The position numbers and the translations under genes are program-made. Shown one piece after another: positions 16,901 to 25,893 of a stretch of DNA of 64,000 bases (the first letter of the stretch is position 1; each line of letters starts with the position of its first letter). The DNA comes from Salipiger sp. H15 (lineage in GTDB: Bacteria > Pseudomonadota > Alphaproteobacteria > Rhodobacterales > Rhodobacteraceae). The notes beneath the pieces are model-generated. The model had not been told where the DNA came from. It ran no database searches and was given only the letters and a program-made list of their open reading frames with translations. The DNA is taken from NCBI RefSeq assembly GCF_040409955.1, contig NZ_CP123389.1, positions 1-64,000 on the forward strand, written 5' to 3'.

Positions 16901-19900
16901 CTCGTTGAGGGCGCGTTCCAGCGCCCCGACGTCGAGCTGCCCCTCGAGCCGCAGCCCGATGCCCTCGATGAAGACGCCGGAGGCTGCATCCCCGAGCTGC
17001 GCCGCCATCCAGACTTCCTTCTGCGGCGCGGTCAGCGGCAGGGTGATCGGCACGTCCACCGCGCGGGCCGTCCCTCCCAGGATGCCGACCGACTGCAGGC
17101 GGTCGACCGCCGCCGTGAACGCCTCGAGCACGTGGAGGTAGTCGGCTTCCTCGTGCGCGGTGGTGAAGAACCATGGATAGCCGTCGTGCACATGGACCCC
17201 GCCGAGCCGCATGAGCGGATAGAGCAGGGCCGCGCGCGGATCGAGCGACGAGAGGTTGACGATCAGCCAGCTCGAGAAGCCGGTGACCGCCCGCGGCAGG
17301 CCGCGCGCGACGAGGACGTCGTTCATGTCCGCGAGCAGCGCGCCGGTGCGCGGCGCGACCCGCTCGTAAAGGGCCCTCCCCTCGCCGTCGATGTGATCGA
17401 GCACCGCCGACATTGCCGCGAGCACCAGCGGGTGCCGCACGAAGGTGCCGGCAAAGAAGGTCGGCGGAACCTCCGGCTCGCTCTCGTCGCCAAACGCCCA
17501 GTGGCCGCCATCGAGCGCATCGAGAAAGCGCGACGCTCCCGACAGCACGCCGATCGGCATGCCGCCGCCCACGACCTTGCCGTAGGTCGCCATGTCGGGC
17601 TCGATCCCCCAGAGTTCCTGGATACCACCCCGGGCGACCCGGAAGCCGGTGACGATCTCGTCGAGGATCAGCGCCGCGCCGGACTCCGCGGTGATGCGGC
17701 GGATCTCCTCGCAGAAGGCACGCGGTCGCAGGTCGGGCCGCCGGCTCTGGACCGGCTCGACCAGCACCGCGGCGATCTCGCCGACGTTCTCGCGGATCCA
17801 GTCGAGCGACGCGTCACTGCCGTAGCTCAGCACCACCATGTTCGCGACCGAGCCGGCCGGAACACCGGCCACCGCCGGCAGCGCGGTCGGATCCCCCGAC
17901 TTGCGCCCCTTCACCAGGACCTCGTCGAACTGGCCGTGGTAGTCGCCGTTGAACGAGACGATCGTGTCGCGCCCGGTGACGGTGCGCGCGAGGCGCATCG
18001 CCGCCATCACCGCCTCGGAACCGGTGTTGCAGAAGGTGACCCGTTCATGGCCGGTGACCGTAAGGAACTTGCGCGCCACCTCGTAGGCCAGCGGGGTCTG
18101 CGGCCCGATCGCAAAGCCCCTGGCCATCTGTTCGGCGACGGCCTGTGTCACGAAATCCGGCGCGTGACCGAAGGCGGTCTGGCCAAAGCCGTTCACCAGG
18201 TCGAGGTAGCTGTTGCCGTCGACATCGACGAGCCGCGCGCCTTTCGACGTTTCCGCGATGACCGGGTAGACGATCTCCTTCCACTCGCGGCGGAAGCCGG
18301 ATGCGGTCCGCGGATCGGCGAGCCGCTTGCGGTTCTCCTGTGTCCGTTCCTTGGACAGCGGGTACTTCGCATCATGCTCGGCCGCGATCTCGGCGATGAG
18401 CCCCAGCTGGGCCTCGGTGAACTCGGTCTGTGTCGCACTCCCCTTGCCGCGTTCGTAGCGCGAGGGCCCCTCGTCGCCGCCCGCCGCAACCGGCGCGCGA
18501 CCCTTCGCGGGCTGCGGTGCCGGAGCGCCCGCGATCACCGGTGCGGCCGCGCCTGCCGCCGCGGTGCCGCCGCAGGCCCGCATCTGGCTGTCGAAGAGGG
18601 CGAGCAGCGCCTGCGTCTGCGAGGCCATGAGCGCCGAGAGCTCGCCCGAAGCCGGCACTCCGCCCGGAGCCGGCTGGCCCGCGGGTGGGGCGACTCCGTT
18701 CAGCGCCGGCGCTGCCGCCGGAGCAGCAGACGGGGCGGGCACGGCCTCGGGCGGAAGCTCGGCGTCGAGATAGGTGACCAGCGCCTCGACGCTCGGGTAG
18801 TCCTTCATCAGCTGGCGGAAGGTAAGCGACACGCCGAACTCCTTGCCCAGCCGCTGCGAGACCTGCGCCAGAAGCAGCGAGTCGAAGCCAAGATCGAAGA
18901 AGCTGGCACCGGACTCCCCGGCGTCGAAGCTTTCCCCGGAAAGCTCTTCGAGCAGTCCAAAAATTCGAGTCGTCAGCGTTTCGGTGCGCGAGGGCATCTG
19001 CATGGCGGGCCTATCTGAGGTTGTCGTTGCGGTGGGAGCGGCGGGCACGGCGGCCAGGGGCTGGGAGGATTGGCGGGCCAGCGGTGCGGGCGGTTCGATC
19101 CAGTGACGGGAACGTTCGAACTGGTAGCCGGGGAGCGAGACGCGCCCCACGGCGCCAACCCGGTACGGCGCCCAGTCGATGGCCAGACCGGCGCTCCACA
19201 TCGCGCCGGCCGCGTTGGCCATCTCGTGTCGGTCGCGGTCCGCCTCGCCGTGGTCGGGAAGCGACTGGAGGATGACGGCCCGCCGCTTGCGGTCGACCGC
19301 CTGCCCCGCGAAGGCGCCAAGCGTGCGCCCGGGACCGACCTCGAGCAGGATCGGCGCCGGGCCCGACGCGCAGAGCGTCTGCACCGCGGCCTCGAAGTTG
19401 ACACCGGCGCGGCAATGGCGCGCCCAGTAGGCCGGATCGGTCGCATCCGCGGTGGTGATCCAGTCTCCGGTGACGCAGGAGACATAGGGGAGCTCGGGCG
19501 CGGCGAAGCTGTGCTTGCGGGCCTCGGCCTCGAGCGCGTGGACCACCGGGTCCATCATCGCCGAATGGAAGGCGTGGGACGTGTGCAGCCGCTTGCAGGC
19601 GATGCCCGCGGTCTCGAGCTCGCGCGCAAAGGCATCGACCGCCTCGCCCGGCCCTGCCCAGACGGTCAGGCTGGGCGCGTTGCGCGCGGCGAGATCGACG
19701 CCTTCCGGCGCCATCGAGAGGACCGCATCGGCCGGGGCCCGCACCGACAGCATGGCGCCCGCCGGCTGGTCCTGCATCAGTCGGCCGCGTGCCGCGATGA
19801 GTTTCAGCCCCGTCTCGAAGGACATGACGCCCGCCATCGTGGCGGCGACGAACTCGCCCACCGAATGGCCGATCATCGCCTGCGGTGTCACGCCGCGCTC

Positions 19901-21748
19901 GGCCCAGAGCCGTGCCGTGGCGAACTCCACGAGGTAGAGCGCGGGCTGGGTGATCGCCGTGTCGCGCAGCACCCGCGCGGCGGCGGCGGCATCGGGAGTG
20001 CGGTAGATCAGCTGCGCGAGATCGAGCCCGAGCAGCGGCGCGAGCACCTCGCTGCCCTGATCGATGATCCGCGAGAAGACGGGCTCCTGCGCGTAGAGCC
20101 CCTGCCCCATGCCGGGATGCTGCGAGCCCTGGCCGGGGAACATGAAGGCCACCGGCGGCGCCTCCTCCGCGGCGTCCATGGCGCGCAGGCTGCCGCGCAG
20201 AGCGGCCACCGCTTCCGCACGGGTTTCGGCGGCCACGGCGGCACGGCGGCCAAAGACCGCGCGCCCCTCCTGAAGGGTCAGCGCCGCGTCCGCCAGCGAG
20301 GGCGCATCCCCTGCCTCTAGCGCCTCGGCCAGCGCTTCGGCCTGCGCCTTCAGCGCGAGGTCGGTCCTTGCCGAGAGCGGCAGGACCACCGGCCGGTCGG
20401 CCTCTCCGGACTGCCGGCGCGGTGCCTCCTCGAGGATGACATGCGCGTTGGTGCCGCCCACGCCGAGCGCGCTGACCCCGGCCCGCAGCGGGCCGGCGTC
20501 GTCCCAGCTCATCTCCTGCACGGGAATGCGGAAGGGGCTGTTTTCGAGGTCGATGTTCGGGTTCGGGCGGGTGTAGTTCGCCAGCGGCGGAACCACCCTG
20601 TCGCGCAGCGAGAGCGTCGTCTTGATAAGACCCACGACCCCCGCAGCGGCATCGCAATGGCCGACGTTCGCCTTCGAGGAGCCGAGCCAGACCCGGCCCG
20701 GCGCGACATCCGCGAATGCCTTTTTCAGCCCCTCGAACTCGACGGGATCGCCAAGCGGCGTGCCGGTGCCGTGACATTCGACGTAGCCGATCGACGAAGG
20801 CTCCACTCCGGCCGCGCCCTGCGCCATGGCGATCGCCATGGCCTGCCCGTCCACGCTCGGCGCGGTAAAGGAGATCTTGTCGCTGCCGTCGTTGTTCAGT
20901 CCCCAGCCGCGGATCAGCGCGTAGATCCGGTCCCCGTCGGCGAGCGCGTCCTCCATCCGGCGCAGCGCGACGACACCGGCCCCATGGCCGAACACCGTGC
21001 CGCTGGCCTCGGCGTCGAAGGGGCGGCAATGCCCGTCGCGCGAGACCATGCCGCCTTCCTGGTACATGTAGCCCCGCTCCTGCGGGAAGGTGATCGAGAC
21101 CCCGCCGGCCAGCGCGAGATCGCACTGGAAGGCCTCGAGGCTCTGGCAGGCCTGCGCAACCGCCACGAGCGAAGTCGAGCAGGCCGTGGCCACGGTCATG
21201 GCCGGGCCCGTCAGGCCGAGGCGGAAGGCCACCCGGGTCGCGAGGGTGTCGGTGAGCGCCCCCATGAACTGGTGGTAGTCGCCCAGCTGATAGGTCGAGA
21301 CGAAATCCTCGGTCCGGGCGCGGTCGGTCAGCACGTTGTTGAGGAAATAGGTGGACATCGACGCGCCGCCGAAGACGCCGACCGGCCCGGGCGCCCGGCG
21401 CGGGTCGCAGCCGGCATCCTCGAGCGCCTGCCAGCAGCATTCCAGGAACACCCGGAACTGCGGATCGGTCTGCGCCGCCTCGCGCGGCAGCATGTCGAAG
21501 AAGGGGGCGTCGAACATCGCGACATCGGGCAGCGAGGGACGCACCGGCACGTAGCTGTCACGGGCGCGCTCCGCGTCGCTGAAGTTGTCGGCGAGGGTCT
21601 CGGGCGGATGCGGGCGAATGAGATCGCGGCCGGCCCGGACCGACGCCCAGAAGTCCTCGACCGAGCTTGCGCCGGGAAAACGCCCCGCGAGGCCGACGAT
21701 CGCGATCGCGCCCGGAATGGCCATGTCGGGAAGGGATTGGTCTTTCAT
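13913..21748 (-). CDS. Hybrid PKS-NRPS: KS-AT-ACP-aminotransferase-C-A-PCP
   Basis: A 2611-residue multidomain synthase. The ketosynthase (about 10-440) has Cys near residue 190 (TACSTSL) and both His motifs (ECHGTGT, NVGHCDAA). The acyltransferase (545-850) has GHSVGE and HAFH, the pattern of malonyl-CoA selection. The carrier (925-1000) has LGFDSL. A class III (GSA-like) aminotransferase (1140-1560) has DEIVTGFR and the PLP lysine in YGKVVGGG. The condensation domain (1570-1990) has HHIVCDGWS. The adenylation domain (2010-2500) has FTSGSTGTPKG and pocket residues I read as D-I-L-Q-V-G-M-I-W, close to the glycine code DILQLGLIW. The final carrier (2520-2590) has LGVNSLS. There is no ketoreductase. 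It would extend a starter by two carbons, convert the beta-keto to a beta-amino group, as in mycosubtilin-type synthases, and couple glycine. Confidence 0.92.
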   Translation of the reverse strand: MKDQSLPDMAIPGAIAIVGLAGRFPGASSVEDFWASVRAGRDLIRPHPPETLADNFSDAERARDSYVPVRPSLPDVAMFDAPFFDMLPREAAQTDPQFRVFLECCWQALEDAGCDPRRAPGPVGVFGGASMSTYFLNNVLTDRARTEDFVSTYQLGDYHQFMGALTDTLATRVAFRLGLTGPAMTVATACSTSLVAVAQACQSLEAFQCDLALAGGVSITFPQERGYMYQEGGMVSRDGHCRPFDAEASGTVFGHGAGVVALRRMEDALADGDRIYALIRGWGLNNDGSDKISFTAPSVDGQAMAIAMAQGAAGVEPSSIGYVECHGTGTPLGDPVEFEGLKKAFADVAPGRVWLGSSKANVGHCDAAAGVVGLIKTTLSLRDRVVPPLANYTRPNPNIDLENSPFRIPVQEMSWDDAGPLRAGVSALGVGGTNAHVILEEAPRRQSGEADRPVVLPLSARTDLALKAQAEALAEALEAGDAPSLADAALTLQEGRAVFGRRAAVAAETRAEAVAALRGSLRAMDAAEEAPPVAFMFPGQGSQHPGMGQGLYAQEPVFSRIIDQGSEVLAPLLGLDLAQLIYRTPDAAAAARVLRDTAITQPALYLVEFATARLWAERGVTPQAMIGHSVGEFVAATMAGVMSFETGLKLIAARGRLMQDQPAGAMLSVRAPADAVLSMAPEGVDLAARNAPSLTVWAGPGEAVDAFARELETAGIACKRLHTSHAFHSAMMDPVVHALEAEARKHSFAAPELPYVSCVTGDWITTADATDPAYWARHCRAGVNFEAAVQTLCASGPAPILLEVGPGRTLGAFAGQAVDRKRRAVILQSLPDHGEADRDRHEMANAAGAMWSAGLAIDWAPYRVGAVGRVSLPGYQFERSRHWIEPPAPLARQSSQPLAAVPAAPTATTTSDRPAMQMPSRTETLTTRIFGLLEELSGESFDAGESGASFFDLGFDSLLLAQVSQRLGKEFGVSLTFRQLMKDYPSVEALVTYLDAELPPEAVPAPSAAPAAAPALNGVAPPAGQPAPGGVPASGELSALMASQTQALLALFDSQMRACGGTAAAGAAAPVIAGAPAPQPAKGRAPVAAGGDEGPSRYERGKGSATQTEFTEAQLGLIAEIAAEHDAKYPLSKERTQENRKRLADPRTASGFRREWKEIVYPVIAETSKGARLVDVDGNSYLDLVNGFGQTAFGHAPDFVTQAVAEQMARGFAIGPQTPLAYEVARKFLTVTGHERVTFCNTGSEAVMAAMRLARTVTGRDTIVSFNGDYHGQFDEVLVKGRKSGDPTALPAVAGVPAGSVANMVVLSYGSDASLDWIRENVGEIAAVLVEPVQSRRPDLRPRAFCEEIRRITAESGAALILDEIVTGFRVARGGIQELWGIEPDMATYGKVVGGGMPIGVLSGASRFLDALDGGHWAFGDESEPEVPPTFFAGTFVRHPLVLAAMSAVLDHIDGEGRALYERVAPRTGALLADMNDVLVARGLPRAVTGFSSWLIVNLSSLDPRAALLYPLMRLGGVHVHDGYPWFFTTAHEEADYLHVLEAFTAAVDRLQSVGILGGTARAVDVPITLPLTAPQKEVWMAAQLGDAASGVFIEGIGLRLEGQLDVGALERALNEVISRHDALRLRFAASGEAAEVMPRLRLSLIPEETDEAGLAAMIAEDARTPFDLTEGPLVRARLARLGPDRHVLNLTTHHIVCDGWSTYLILEELAALYNADRSGTTAVLCPPASFADYARTEGSRAPCDATHAYWSAEFPEAPELPDLPTDAPRIGRRSFAGATHVHCIEADLVRTLKRSAGREGVTLFGVLSGALAELLGRLSGAEEVTLAVPTAGQLLLPDDRLVGHCVNLLPIRLTRQHNADFADYLKGVATKVLDCFDHGDMTYGDILRAAGVTGGVDRQPLTEVQFNLDQQPDDFGFDALSGTVASNSRAYTNFDLIFNVTESPEGLRIDLTYATDILTEDTVARWCRQYHCLLVAIAEGMSLPVGAASLLSAEEAAALAALGNDTAAPMPEVARLETLISAQAAKTPEQIAVEDASGSLTYAELEHASDLLAAAIRERLPEAGARVAVMLDRSSLLVVALLAILKAGHAYVPLDPGHPEARNRLVLEAVTGLIHGGDIPASAEGLNLEMLPVSASARLPEGGLPPVASLPGDDAAAYVIFTSGSTGTPKGVEVPHSALLNFLASMAERPGITAGDVVLAVTTVSFDIAGLELLLPLTVGARTVIASEADVREAFPLVERLGRGDITMLQATPTLWQMLVEAGLKPDTGLKMLVGGEALPRDLADRLLALGGEVWNMYGPTETTIWSSCGRVDHGPITIGAPIANTVMHVLGETGELVPVGVPGELVIGGAGLAKGYFRRPDLTEAAYRMIDVPGAGPIRLYHTGDLARRNADGTIALLGRADGQVKLRGFRIELEEIEAAMRAVDGVSAAAAALRDSPAGPVLVGYYVARSGAPNAAVFAASLRQVLPEYMVPSRFQRIDALPLTGNGKLDRKRLPALEPLDAKAAVREIVAPGSELEQTILGIWQEVLGTGAIGVTDDIFDLGVNSLSIFRIAARMLDRDLGIEARHIMENPTIRGLAAYAETHANEPKAPSLKDFRRGARRQAEVSA

Positions 21749-23676
21749 TTCTGGGGTATCCTTCTTGCTCTGGCTCGGGCCATGGTCGATCGGCGGGCCG
21801 CAACGGGGTCGGCGGTGACTGCACCGGCGAAGAGACGCTCGATGTCGCGGATGCGCGGCGCCTCGAAAAGCTTGGCGATGTCGAAGCGAAGGCCGAGACG
21901 GGTCTGCAGCTCGGCATGAACCTCGATCAGCTGCAGCGAGGTGCCGCCGAGGTCGAAGAAGGTCTTGTCCAGCACCCGCACCGGGGTGCCGAGCGTGCGC
22001 TCCCAGACCTGTCGGATGATCTCGCGAAAGCTGTCTCCGGTGACCACGGCCGGGACCGGCTCTGACACCGTGACAAGATCGGCGGCCATGCGGCGCCGGT
22101 CGACCTTGCCGGAACTGGTCAGGGGAAATTCGTCACGCGCGAGGAGCTCGGAGGGCAATGCCGCCGGCGGCAGGAGCTCGCGCAGGCGTCCGCGCAAGCC
22201 GTCGAGGGCGCCGTCATCCAGCAGGGGCTTCACGATGGCGACGATCCGGCGCGTTCCGTCGGGCCGGGGCACGGCCACGGCCACCGCATCCTCCACCTCG
22301 GCGTCGGCGCGCAGCGCATGCTCGATGGAGTCGAGCTCTACCCGCTGGCCGTTAACCTTGATCTGCCGGTCCGCGCGCCCGTGAAACGAGATCACGCCAT
22401 CCGGATGGCGGCAGACGAGGTCCCCGGTCAGGTAGACCCGCCCGTAGTAGTCGCCCAACGTCAAGGTGCGGAAGGAGGCCTCGGTCAGTTCGGGTTGCCC
22501 CAGGTAGCCGATGCCGACCCCCGCCCCGCCCGCCGCAAGCTGGCCGATCTCGCCATCCGCGAGCGGGTTCAGGCTTTCGTCGAGCACGAAAAGCTCGTCA
22601 TGCGCGAGGCCGCGGCCGATCGGGATCGGACCGCCGGTCCAGCCGTCGTCGATCGGATAGCAGCAGGTGAAGACGGTGTTCTCGGTCGGGCCGTAGCCGT
22701 TGATCATGCGCAGGTGCGGCAGGCGCTCGCGCATCCGCTGCACGTGGACCTCCGACAGCACGTCGCCGCAGGGGAAGCACTGGCGCAACGGCGCGAGCAT
22801 CTCGGGGCGATGCTCGGCAATGATGTGAAAGAGCCCGGCCGTGATATAGGCGATGGTGACCCCCGCATTCGAGATCACCTCGGAAATGCGGTCCAGCGAC
22901 GGCGCGGCGTCCGGCAGGATCGCTAGCACGCCCCCGTTCAGCAGCGCGCTGTAAACCTCTCCGATGACCGCATCGAACCCGACGGCCGCCATGCAGAGCA
23001 TCACCTGGTCGGGCCCGAGATCGGCGTAGCTCTGGCCGCGGACCAGCCGGCAGACCCCGCGATGCGCGACCATGACCCCCTTTGGCCGCCCGGTCGAGCC
23101 CGAGGTGAAGATGACATAGGCCAGCTGCGAGGGCGTGGTTCCCGCGCTGACGCGCTCGAGTTCGCCGGCGATTTCCTCCTCGTCGCGCGCTCCGGCCGGC
23201 CGGGCACGACTGAGCGTGACGACTCTGCAGCCTGCCGCGACGAACCGTGTCGCGGAGTCCGCGTCGCGCGGATGCAGGAGCACCAGCCGCAGCCCTGCCT
23301 GTTCGACGACTTCGCGGTGGTGGCGCTCGGCCGCCGCCGGGTCCAGCGGCACGAACGCGGCACCGATCGAGACCAGCGCAAGCTGCGCGGCGACGGATTC
23401 GACGCTGCGGCGCGACGCCAGGCCGACAAGATCACCCTTGCACACGCCCGCCGAGAGAAGGTCGTAGGCCAACTGCAGCACCAGCGTGCCGAGTTCGGCG
23501 TAAGAGAGATAATCCTCGTCCTCGATGACCGCTATCGCATTGGGTCGGCTCCGCACCTGCGAGATGAAGAGGCGCGGGATGGTGAAGGAAGGATCATAAT
23601 ACAGATGCGAATGAATCGGCTGCGCGTTGCCAATAGAAAATGACAATGTATTCCCTCCGTCCCAATTCCGCCTCAT
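21745..23676 (-). CDS. NRPS loading module: A-PCP
   Basis: A 643-residue adenylation and carrier protein that would activate the starter amino acid. Core motifs are present: YVIFTSGSTGRPKGV, GYGPTENTVF, YLTGDLVCRHPDG and GRADRQIKVNGQRVEL. The carrier domain has FFDLGGTSLQ near residue 580. Pocket residues by alignment to the phenylalanine domain of gramicidin synthetase read about D-A-G-Y-F-C-G-V-F. The leading Asp points to an alpha-amino acid, but I cannot match the code. A TTG at 23709 is an alternative start; the ATG at 23676 is preferred as the first ATG. It lacks a condensation domain, so it begins the chain. Its stop overlaps the PKS-NRPS start by 4 bases, giving the order loading module, hybrid, terminal module. 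Confidence 0.88.
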   Translation of the reverse strand: MRRNWDGGNTLSFSIGNAQPIHSHLYYDPSFTIPRLFISQVRSRPNAIAVIEDEDYLSYAELGTLVLQLAYDLLSAGVCKGDLVGLASRRSVESVAAQLALVSIGAAFVPLDPAAAERHHREVVEQAGLRLVLLHPRDADSATRFVAAGCRVVTLSRARPAGARDEEEIAGELERVSAGTTPSQLAYVIFTSGSTGRPKGVMVAHRGVCRLVRGQSYADLGPDQVMLCMAAVGFDAVIGEVYSALLNGGVLAILPDAAPSLDRISEVISNAGVTIAYITAGLFHIIAEHRPEMLAPLRQCFPCGDVLSEVHVQRMRERLPHLRMINGYGPTENTVFTCCYPIDDGWTGGPIPIGRGLAHDELFVLDESLNPLADGEIGQLAAGGAGVGIGYLGQPELTEASFRTLTLGDYYGRVYLTGDLVCRHPDGVISFHGRADRQIKVNGQRVELDSIEHALRADAEVEDAVAVAVPRPDGTRRIVAIVKPLLDDGALDGLRGRLRELLPPAALPSELLARDEFPLTSSGKVDRRRMAADLVTVSEPVPAVVTGDSFREIIRQVWERTLGTPVRVLDKTFFDLGGTSLQLIEVHAELQTRLGLRFDIAKLFEAPRIRDIERLFAGAVTADPVAARRSTMARARARRIPQK

Positions 23677-24021
23677 TTCAGAAGCAGGGAGATGTGGAGC
23701 AAGGCTCAATCAATAAATTCGTCGAGACGCAGATGAAATAGGTGGCCGTTTTTTGTTTTCCGTCAGGAAAATCATCCCGCGCAGAAAACAGGCCTTTCCC
23801 GTCCCAATTCCCTGGCTTCGATCATCTGCGCTCCGCATCTATTTGGGTAGCTAACAAAATGATTACGTCCGCTTCGGTACGCTTCTCTGCGGGCGGATGC
23901 CTTGGCGTTTGCCTTCCCGCGAATTGACCACGCAAAGTGCCGCACGACCTCGCTCAAAATGTGATCCTCTGCGATCCGGGTCCAAGCCGGACAGCCCGGG
24001 AATCGTCCCGATCCAGCGGCA
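23677..24021. promoter_or_regulatory. Upstream region of the NRPS operon
   Basis: 345 bases with lower GC than the genes around it, between the GMC oxidoreductase end and the NRPS operon start. It contains the shared motif at 23846-23863 and should hold the promoter for the three NRPS/PKS genes on the minus strand. No gene was seen in it. Confidence 0.5.
23846..23863 (-). promoter_or_regulatory. Shared upstream motif, NRPS copy
   Basis: Reads GGTAGCTAACAAAATGAT on the plus strand and matches the copy at 30726-30743 at 17 of 18 positions. It lies about 170 bases upstream of the NRPS operon start. A binding site for a common regulator is inferred. Confidence 0.5.
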
Positions 24022-25893
24022 TCACATGTCGGCGTTCTCCGGCGTGTCCTCGACGTCCGGATGTGCCGGGCGCCCGTCACCACGCGGCGGTCCCTCGGGC
24101 CGCGGCTGGAGCTGCGGTGTCGCCTCCACCCGGCGCGTCAGCACGCCGCGAAGGTGCAGGCCGAGCCGGTCCGCAAGCGCCGCGATCATCAGCGTGGGAT
24201 TGGCATGACCGCTGGTCGGGAACACCGATGCACCCGCGACGAAGAGCTGGGCGACCCCGTGCACCTGGCATTGGGCGTCCACCACCCCTTGATGCGCCGT
24301 CGCCGACATGCGCGTCGTGCCGGAACTGTGTGCCATGTCTATGATCCCGGCCGCCATCACATCGCCGCGGAGGACCCAGTCCGCCAGCTGCGGCCGCGGA
24401 AGACCGGCGGCTGCAAATTCTTCGCGGATCAGCCCGGCAAGACGGACGAGCGTTCTGGTCTCCAACTCCCCCACCCGCCACCTCACCGCCGGCAAGCGCT
24501 GACCGAACCGGTCGCGCCGCTGTGCCAGGAACACACGATTCTCGGGATCCGGCACCTGTTCGCAGACCGCCTGGATCTGAAGGGACACCAGCTTGTGCGG
24601 CACGCCGCCGGTCAGATACTCCCCAACCGCTAGGCCCGGCACGCGGCGCAGGACCTGGTCAATCGTGGCGCGCTTGAGCCGCTCGGGAAAGCGGGGGCTT
24701 TGCAACGCGAGACGGCCGGCGCCCACCGCGACCAGCCGCGGCGAGCGCAAAATGGCCGAAAGGTCCTGGCCCCAGTGCGTGCTGCCGCCTTTCAGAAGGC
24801 GCCGCACCGCGTCCCAGGGATCGTCCGGCGCGCGCTCGCCCGGCATGAAGGCGGCGCAGTTGAGGAGGCCCTCCTCTTTTTGAACCCGCGGGGAGGGTGT
24901 CAGGCCGCGCATGTACATGTGGACACCGTTAGGCCCTTTGACACCATAGAAGCCGTAGAGACGGGAGAGCTTGGCAATATCCTCAGGCTTGAAGGCGCCG
25001 ATCACGGCGCCCGGATGATCCATCAGGCAACGGCCCACCCAGCCGGTCGCATTGCCCAGCCCGGCGGGGCCTTCGCCTTCAGAATTGAGCAGGAGGCGCG
25101 CATTCTCGATGGCGCTGGCAGCGAGCACCGTTGCGCGGGCGCGGATGGCCCGACGGCGCCCGGCTCCGTCGGCAACGGTGACACCCACCGCGCAGCGTCC
25201 CGCGTCGCGGGTCAGAACCTCCAGCACCGTCGCGCCGGTCAGCACCCTGCATCCCGGTGGCGGGTCCTTCAGGAACTCGGCGCCAGCCCGCAGCACGTCC
25301 ATCGGATTGATGGTGGAGCGGGCGAATTGCCAGAAGAACGACTCGAGCCGCTCCGGGTCCGGCCGCGGCTCGGGCACCTGGCGCTTCATCAATGCCCAAA
25401 GCGCGTCGCCATAGCAGTTGGGCCCGAGATTGAGGACCCGTGCCGCCCTCTCGAGATTGCTTTCGAGGTCCTCGAGGCGCAGCGGCCAGCCGCTGTGCGG
25501 AACCCAGGGTCTTTCCTCGAAATCGATGGCGCCAAAGGCCGCCGACTTTCCAGCCCACGCCGCCGTGGCCCCGCCAAGGCCGCGGCAGCGCACGCCGTAG
25601 CCCTGCCGGCTGTGCGACCAGTGCGGGGCCTGGGGCGCATGGTAGGCGGTGCGCCGGGTTGCCTGTGCCTCGGTCCAGGTGCCGGCCCCGACGATCACCT
25701 CGTTCAGATCCTCCGCGTCCGGGCCCGGCTCGATCCCCCCGCTTTCCAGCACCAGCACCCGCATATTGCAGCCCGCCACGCTGCGCGCGACAGTCAGCCC
25801 TGCAGGCCCGCCGCCGACAATCAGCACATCGCATGCCAGATCCTCGGCATCGTCCACTGCCGCAAGCTCGCGGACGAACCGCGAAGAGTTCAT
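24022..25893 (-). CDS. GMC-family FAD-dependent oxidoreductase
   Basis: A 623-residue flavoprotein. A Rossmann FAD motif (DVLIVGGGPAGLTVA) lies near residue 25. The C-terminal GMC_oxred_C region has HSSGTTRM and FPTSGHANPTLM, which includes the active-site His/Asn neighbourhood. Relatives oxidise alcohols of sugars or other small molecules. There is no signal peptide from the ATG at 25893; that start was chosen because it overlaps the upstream stop (ATGA) and removes a poorly conserved 40-residue extension. It is the last gene of the minus-strand operon starting at 30367. The substrate could be an EPS sugar or the peptide product; nothing distinguishes them. Confidence 0.88.
   Translation of the reverse strand: MNSSRFVRELAAVDDAEDLACDVLIVGGGPAGLTVARSVAGCNMRVLVLESGGIEPGPDAEDLNEVIVGAGTWTEAQATRRTAYHAPQAPHWSHSRQGYGVRCRGLGGATAAWAGKSAAFGAIDFEERPWVPHSGWPLRLEDLESNLERAARVLNLGPNCYGDALWALMKRQVPEPRPDPERLESFFWQFARSTINPMDVLRAGAEFLKDPPPGCRVLTGATVLEVLTRDAGRCAVGVTVADGAGRRRAIRARATVLAASAIENARLLLNSEGEGPAGLGNATGWVGRCLMDHPGAVIGAFKPEDIAKLSRLYGFYGVKGPNGVHMYMRGLTPSPRVQKEEGLLNCAAFMPGERAPDDPWDAVRRLLKGGSTHWGQDLSAILRSPRLVAVGAGRLALQSPRFPERLKRATIDQVLRRVPGLAVGEYLTGGVPHKLVSLQIQAVCEQVPDPENRVFLAQRRDRFGQRLPAVRWRVGELETRTLVRLAGLIREEFAAAGLPRPQLADWVLRGDVMAAGIIDMAHSSGTTRMSATAHQGVVDAQCQVHGVAQLFVAGASVFPTSGHANPTLMIAALADRLGLHLRGVLTRRVEATPQLQPRPEGPPRGDGRPAHPDVEDTPENADM

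Noticed and set aside
15833..19018. A 1061-codon open frame on the plus strand opposite the PKS-NRPS gene
   Set aside because: It is the antisense of a very GC-rich gene with strong third-position bias. Its translation is low-complexity Arg/Gly/His-rich with no domain.
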